Origin: CAYXTW01 sp964452645
Lineage (GTDB): Bacteria; Zixibacteria; MSB-5A5; GN15; PGXB01
Direction: 5' to 3'
Assembly (NCBI GenBank): GCA_964452645.1
Contig: CAYVMO010000008.1
Location: 58,788-122,787, forward strand
DNA: 64,000 nucleotides
Shown here piece by piece: positions 60,694 through 64,000 of the stretch. The notes beneath the pieces are model-generated. The model was not told where the DNA came from. It was given only the letters and a program-made list of their open reading frames with translations, and did no database searches. Position 1 is the stretch's first letter, and each line of letters opens with the position of its first letter. Position numbers and translations under genes: made by a program.

Positions 60694-62157
60694 ATGGCAC
60701 TGAAAACATACGATGAATATCTTGAGTCGCTTAAAAATATGCGGCCGAACATCTATAAATTCGACGAACTAATCGAAGATGTCACGGCGCATCCGGCCAC
60801 CAAGTACACCGTCGAAGGTCATGCCAAGACATTCAAAGCTGTCAACGACCCGATCGAAAGGGAAATCCTGACGACAAAGTCGCACCTTACCGGAGAACCG
60901 ATCAGTCGCTACCTTTCGATTATTCGGAGTCCGGAAGATATGTACGCCAACAGCCGCATGAAACGGCACATGTTTCATATCACCGGAACCTGCACCGGCG
61001 GGCGCTGCGCCGGATGGAATGCTTTGAACTCCATGTTTATCACCACTTATGAAATGGATGAAAAATTCGGCACCGGTTACCATGAAAAATTTCTATCCTG
61101 GCTCAAGGATGCCCAGTCGCGGGATATAACTATCGCCGGGGCGCTGACCGACCCTAAAGGCGATCGTACAAAACCGCCTTCGCTGCAGGATGATCCCGAT
61201 ATGTTTCTGCGGATTGTCGAAAGGCGCGATGACGGTATCGTGGTGCGCGGCGCCAAAGTGATGATATGCGGTGTCGCCGCCGCCAACGAAATTTTTGTCC
61301 TCCCGGGCTCGGCCTATAAAGAGGCCGACCAAGATTATTGTATCTCGTTTGTCATCCCCCGCGATATCGAAAACCTCACTATTGTCGAAACGCGCCACCC
61401 CAGCGATTTGCGCGAATATGAAGATGGTTTTGATTCGCCGGTGAAAGAGGGTGGTATCACGCAGGCATACCTGTTTTTCGAGGATGTCTTTATCCCCAGT
61501 GAAAGAGTTTTTATGGCCGGCGAGTATGAATTCTCGGGTAAGGCGGTGACATATTTTATCGGCCCGTACCGGGCGGCCATCGGCGGATGTGTCGCCGGGC
61601 AGGGTGACATAAAAATCGGTTCGGCCATTCTTACCGCCCGCGCCAACGGATTATCCTCGAAAGTTTTCAGCGATAAAATCGTCCAGATGCACATCAACAA
61701 TGAAACCACCTTCGGGATGGGCATCGCGGCCGCCGCCATGGGGAAAAAGCATCCTTCCAGCGCCTGGTTGTGCGATACGCTTTTATCCAACGTCAACAAA
61801 GTGCACGTGGCCACGCTGCCGTACGAGACCTCGCGTCTGGCGCAGGATATCGCCGGCGGTATCGGCGAAACCGGCTGCATGCCGTCGTACAAAGATTTCA
61901 ACTCCTCCAAATACGGTAAACTGATTCAGAAATATATGAAAGCCAAAGTATCGGCTGAATCGCGTACCCGCGCCGCGCGATTGGTCGAATGGTGTACTAT
62001 CGGCGCCGGTGTGCCCGGCTGCATGCACGGGGGCGGTTCACCCGACGGCGCCAAATTATTCATCCGCGCCACCGGGAAACTGGAAGAGAAAGTCGCGATT
62101 GCTAAATACTTAGCCGGTATCACCGAAGACATTCCCGAACCGGAGAAGAAGAAATAA
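60694..62157 (+). CDS. 4-hydroxybutyryl-CoA dehydratase/4-HPA hydroxylase family protein with an altered Fe-S ligand
   Basis: A 487-residue protein of the AbfD/HpaB-like family (acyl-CoA dehydrogenase fold, FAD). N-terminal LKTYDEYLESLKNMRPNIYKF is typical. In the Clostridium AbfD enzyme the [4Fe-4S] ligands are Cys99, Cys103, His292 and Cys299. Here the matching region GTCTGGRCAGWNA has Cys100 and Cys105 (one residue wider), and PYRAAIGGC has Tyr292 where His is expected, with Cys299 retained. That argues against a normal cluster, so the enzyme may do a different dehydration/isomerisation or a hydroxylation. No other 4-hydroxybutyrate pathway gene is nearby. It is followed by a GTAG hairpin. 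Confidence 0.75.
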   Translation: MALKTYDEYLESLKNMRPNIYKFDELIEDVTAHPATKYTVEGHAKTFKAVNDPIEREILTTKSHLTGEPISRYLSIIRSPEDMYANSRMKRHMFHITGTCTGGRCAGWNALNSMFITTYEMDEKFGTGYHEKFLSWLKDAQSRDITIAGALTDPKGDRTKPPSLQDDPDMFLRIVERRDDGIVVRGAKVMICGVAAANEIFVLPGSAYKEADQDYCISFVIPRDIENLTIVETRHPSDLREYEDGFDSPVKEGGITQAYLFFEDVFIPSERVFMAGEYEFSGKAVTYFIGPYRAAIGGCVAGQGDIKIGSAILTARANGLSSKVFSDKIVQMHINNETTFGMGIAAAAMGKKHPSSAWLCDTLLSNVNKVHVATLPYETSRLAQDIAGGIGETGCMPSYKDFNSSKYGKLIQKYMKAKVSAESRTRAARLVEWCTIGAGVPGCMHGGGSPDGAKLFIRATGKLEEKVAIAKYLAGITEDIPEPEKKK

Positions 62158-62172
62158 ACGTTTAAATTCTTC

Positions 62173-62215
62173 GTAGGGCAGGATCCAAGGAGCGAAGCGA
62201 CGCCGTGATCCTGCC
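62173..62215. repeat. REP-like hairpin with GTAG start
   Basis: GTAG (62173-62176), GGCAGGATC (62177-62185) pairing with GATCCTGCC (62207-62215) around a 21-base loop containing GGAGCGAAGCGACGCC. Same GTAG-GGCAGGA start as the pair at 37620. It separates two convergent genes. Confidence 0.65.
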
Positions 62216-62228
62216 TCTTATCATCCGG

Positions 62229-62537
62229 CTATTTCAAATTATCGACTATTTTTTTCAACGTTTCGTCTGAAACGTTTCTGAGAGTCCCGTATGAAATGGA
62301 GACATTGGCCTGGCCTTTCAGACCTCTCTTGAGCGCATTAATAAATTCCGGCATTTTCCTGTTTCTTTTGCACCATTCAATCCTGTATTTCAGGAATTCC
62401 TCTGCAATCTGTTTGCCCCTTGCGCCTGCTTTGGACATCCTTGACATTCTTGCTATGCCAAACCTTTCCTGCCCGGACATTTTTCTGTAGGCTGCCGCAG
62501 GAGATTTTTCTTTGACTTTGATTTTAATTACACTCAT
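62229..62537 (-). CDS. Small basic protein, unknown function
   Basis: A 102-residue protein, very basic (many Lys/Arg), mainly helical, no signal or membrane segment. It begins VIKIKVKEKSPAAAYRKMSG and has a central RMSRMSKAGARGKQIAEEFL. A GGAG ribosome site precedes the ATG. Upstream is the symporter gene, 31 bases away, on the same strand. It may bind nucleic acid because of its charge, but no family is recognised. Confidence 0.45.
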   Translation of the reverse strand: MSVIKIKVKEKSPAAAYRKMSGQERFGIARMSRMSKAGARGKQIAEEFLKYRIEWCKRNRKMPEFINALKRGLKGQANVSISYGTLRNVSDETLKKIVDNLK

Positions 62538-62568
62538 GATTCAACTCCATAAAAAAATGTTATGGTCA

Positions 62569-64000
62569 TTAATCAAATTGTCTTTTTCTCTGCGTCGCCA
62601 GGCTCACCAGCCAAACCGCCAGAAAAGCCATCACGAATCCGGGCGCAAGCTCATACACCAGACCGCTCAACTGCGGCGTAAAATGCCATATCAAAACCGT
62701 AATCGTCCCGACTACCATCCCGGCCAATACACCCTCACGCGTTGTCCCCCGCCACCATAATGTCAGAAACAGCGCCGGCCCGAATGCCGAACCGAGCCCC
62801 GACCAGGCAAATCCCACCATTTTGAAGACCAGCTCTTTGGAAAAAATGGCGATTATAAAAGCCGCGACGCCGACACAGAAGGTAGTCAGCCGCGATGCCG
62901 AGACAAGAGTCTTCTCGGTTGCTTTTTTATTGATATAATTATGATAGATATCCTCGGCCACGGCCGAAGTTGTCACCAGTAGCTGACTATCCGCCGTCGA
63001 CATCATCGCCGCGATTGCGCCGGAAATCAATATTCCCGCCAGCCAGCCCGGGAAAAGCTGTGTTGCCATTAACGGCATCACTTTTTCCGGATCGGCGATC
63101 TGTCCCGAAGCAAAAAAAGCAATCCCGAAGAGGCCGATAAACATCGCCCCCCAGAAAGCCAGCACCGCCCAGCTGATTCCGATAACCGCTCCTTCACGTA
63201 ATTTATCCGGTTCTCTGATGGCCATAAAACGGGCCAGAAGGTGCGGCTGACCCATATATCCCAATCCCCATGCCAGTCCGGAAATAATTGAGAGCACCGC
63301 AATAATCCCGGTATGACCGCCCAATATCGAAAGATGATTTGACTTGGTTACGGCGATAAAATCGACGATTTTATCCCAGCCACCGAATTCAACCAGAGCG
63401 ATAATAGGCAGCAGCACCAATGTAAAAAGCATCAGCAACGACTGCACGAAATCGGTCCAGGCGACAGCCATAAATCCGCCCATGACAGTATAAAATAGAA
63501 TTATTAAAGCTCCGAGAACCATCCCCCATTCTTGCCGAATACCGAAGGTTACATTCAGCACTTTACCGGCGCCGATAAACTGCGCGCAGACATAAAAAGT
63601 GAAAAAGAAGACAATTATCAATGTCCCGAAAGTTCTAATGATTTTGGAAGTATCGTTGTACTTGTTCTCGAAATACTCCGGAATCGTCAAAGCATAATTG
63701 GCTTCCGATTCGATCCGCAATTTACGCGCGATAAACATCCATGAAAAAAGTATTCCAGAAGTACATCCGATTGCCACCCATAATTCCGACAAACCGGACG
63801 CAAACACCACCCCCGGCAAACCCAGCAGCAGCCAGGCCGATTCGCCTGACGCCCGTTCCGAAAAGGTTATTACCCAAATTCCGAGTTTTCGTCCGCCCAG
63901 AATATAATCAGCAAGAGTCTTATTGAAACGGAATGTGAAAAATCCCACCGCCAGCAGGATTAACAGATAAATAATAAAACCGATCAGGATAGCGCTCAAT
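62569..64000 (-). CDS. Sodium:solute symporter, PutP-like (N-terminus at window edge)
   Basis: At least 476 residues of an SSS-family transporter, with ~13 membrane segments. Family marks: N-terminal FIIYLLILLAVGFFTFR and DYILGGRKLG, then SGESAWLLLGLPG and, in the central part, the sodium-site region GGFMAVAWTDFVQSLLML, a hallmark of PutP-type proline symporters. It starts with TTG at 63999 or further upstream beyond the window, so the start is not settled. Proline is a plausible substrate; other solutes are possible. Probably followed by the small basic gene. Confidence 0.85.
   Translation of the reverse strand, partial: LSAILIGFIIYLLILLAVGFFTFRFNKTLADYILGGRKLGIWVITFSERASGESAWLLLGLPGVVFASGLSELWVAIGCTSGILFSWMFIARKLRIESEANYALTIPEYFENKYNDTSKIIRTFGTLIIVFFFTFYVCAQFIGAGKVLNVTFGIRQEWGMVLGALIILFYTVMGGFMAVAWTDFVQSLLMLFTLVLLPIIALVEFGGWDKIVDFIAVTKSNHLSILGGHTGIIAVLSIISGLAWGLGYMGQPHLLARFMAIREPDKLREGAVIGISWAVLAFWGAMFIGLFGIAFFASGQIADPEKVMPLMATQLFPGWLAGILISGAIAAMMSTADSQLLVTTSAVAEDIYHNYINKKATEKTLVSASRLTTFCVGVAAFIIAIFSKELVFKMVGFAWSGLGSAFGPALFLTLWWRGTTREGVLAGMVVGTITVLIWHFTPQLSGLVYELAPGFVMAFLAVWLVSLATQRKRQFD

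Overview
The window is an ordinary, gene-dense chromosome segment of a Gram-negative bacterium that is probably uncultivated. Lipid A genes (lpxC-fabZ fusion, lpxA, lpxB, kdtA, lpxK) show an LPS outer membrane. The LpxC-FabZ fusion, dockerin-tailed secreted proteins, an NPFNPSTT-type FlgD-like C-terminal tail, ECF sigma/anti-sigma pairs and many exported TPR proteins and lipoproteins point to the FCB superphylum, most like candidate Zixibacteria or relatives. This placement is inference from gene content, not from a marker tree.

Layout. 1-3171: end of rarA, an ORF6N DNA-binding gene with an operator-like palindrome both upstream and inside it, an exported glutamine-amidotransferase-like protein, and an O-methyltransferase. 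3191-7182 (minus): cation exporter, rlmD and a DUF885 lipoprotein-size exported hydrolase. 7306-16421: outer-membrane barrel and lipoprotein pair, a 1108-residue duplicated CPBP/PepSY membrane protease, a small orphan with a strong promoter, and a GT-C transferase with TPR tail. 16801-21387 (minus): selD read through an in-frame TGA (selenocysteine), paired TPR proteins, and an anti-sigma/ECF operon. 21663-28881: duplicated lipoprotein, murQ, a RAYT transposase gene bracketed by REP hairpin pairs, GNAT, exported helical protein, a second ECF/anti-sigma pair divergent from a small membrane gene with mirrored ECF promoters, and an LPP20-type lipoprotein. 29157-35191 (minus): secreted metalloprotease, small membrane protein, zinc-ribbon/SPFH pair, methyltransferase. 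35214-40963 (minus): APC permease with two USP domains, and trkA-trkH K+ uptake with a small membrane partner. 41124-51275: PIG-V-like transferase, a substrate-binding-protein/TolC fusion, dockerin proteins, CPBP protease with a LiaI-like partner, radical SAM. 51531-60612: a sigma-region-4/zinc-finger protein with an RHH protein, then the lipid A operon running into nadB. 60694-64000: a 4-hydroxybutyryl-CoA-dehydratase-family protein with an altered Fe-S ligand, a small orphan, and a sodium:solute symporter running off the end.

The most distinctive signals are: (1) a RAYT/REP system whose repeats all start with GTAG and end with CTAC or a derivative, and one of which supplies the stop codons of two convergent genes; (2) SelD that is itself a selenoprotein; (3) the fusion of an ABC-type substrate-binding domain to a TolC-like channel; (4) the sigma-4/zinc-finger plus RHH module behind a large palindrome upstream of the lipid A operon. 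No tRNA, rRNA or CRISPR array was seen.
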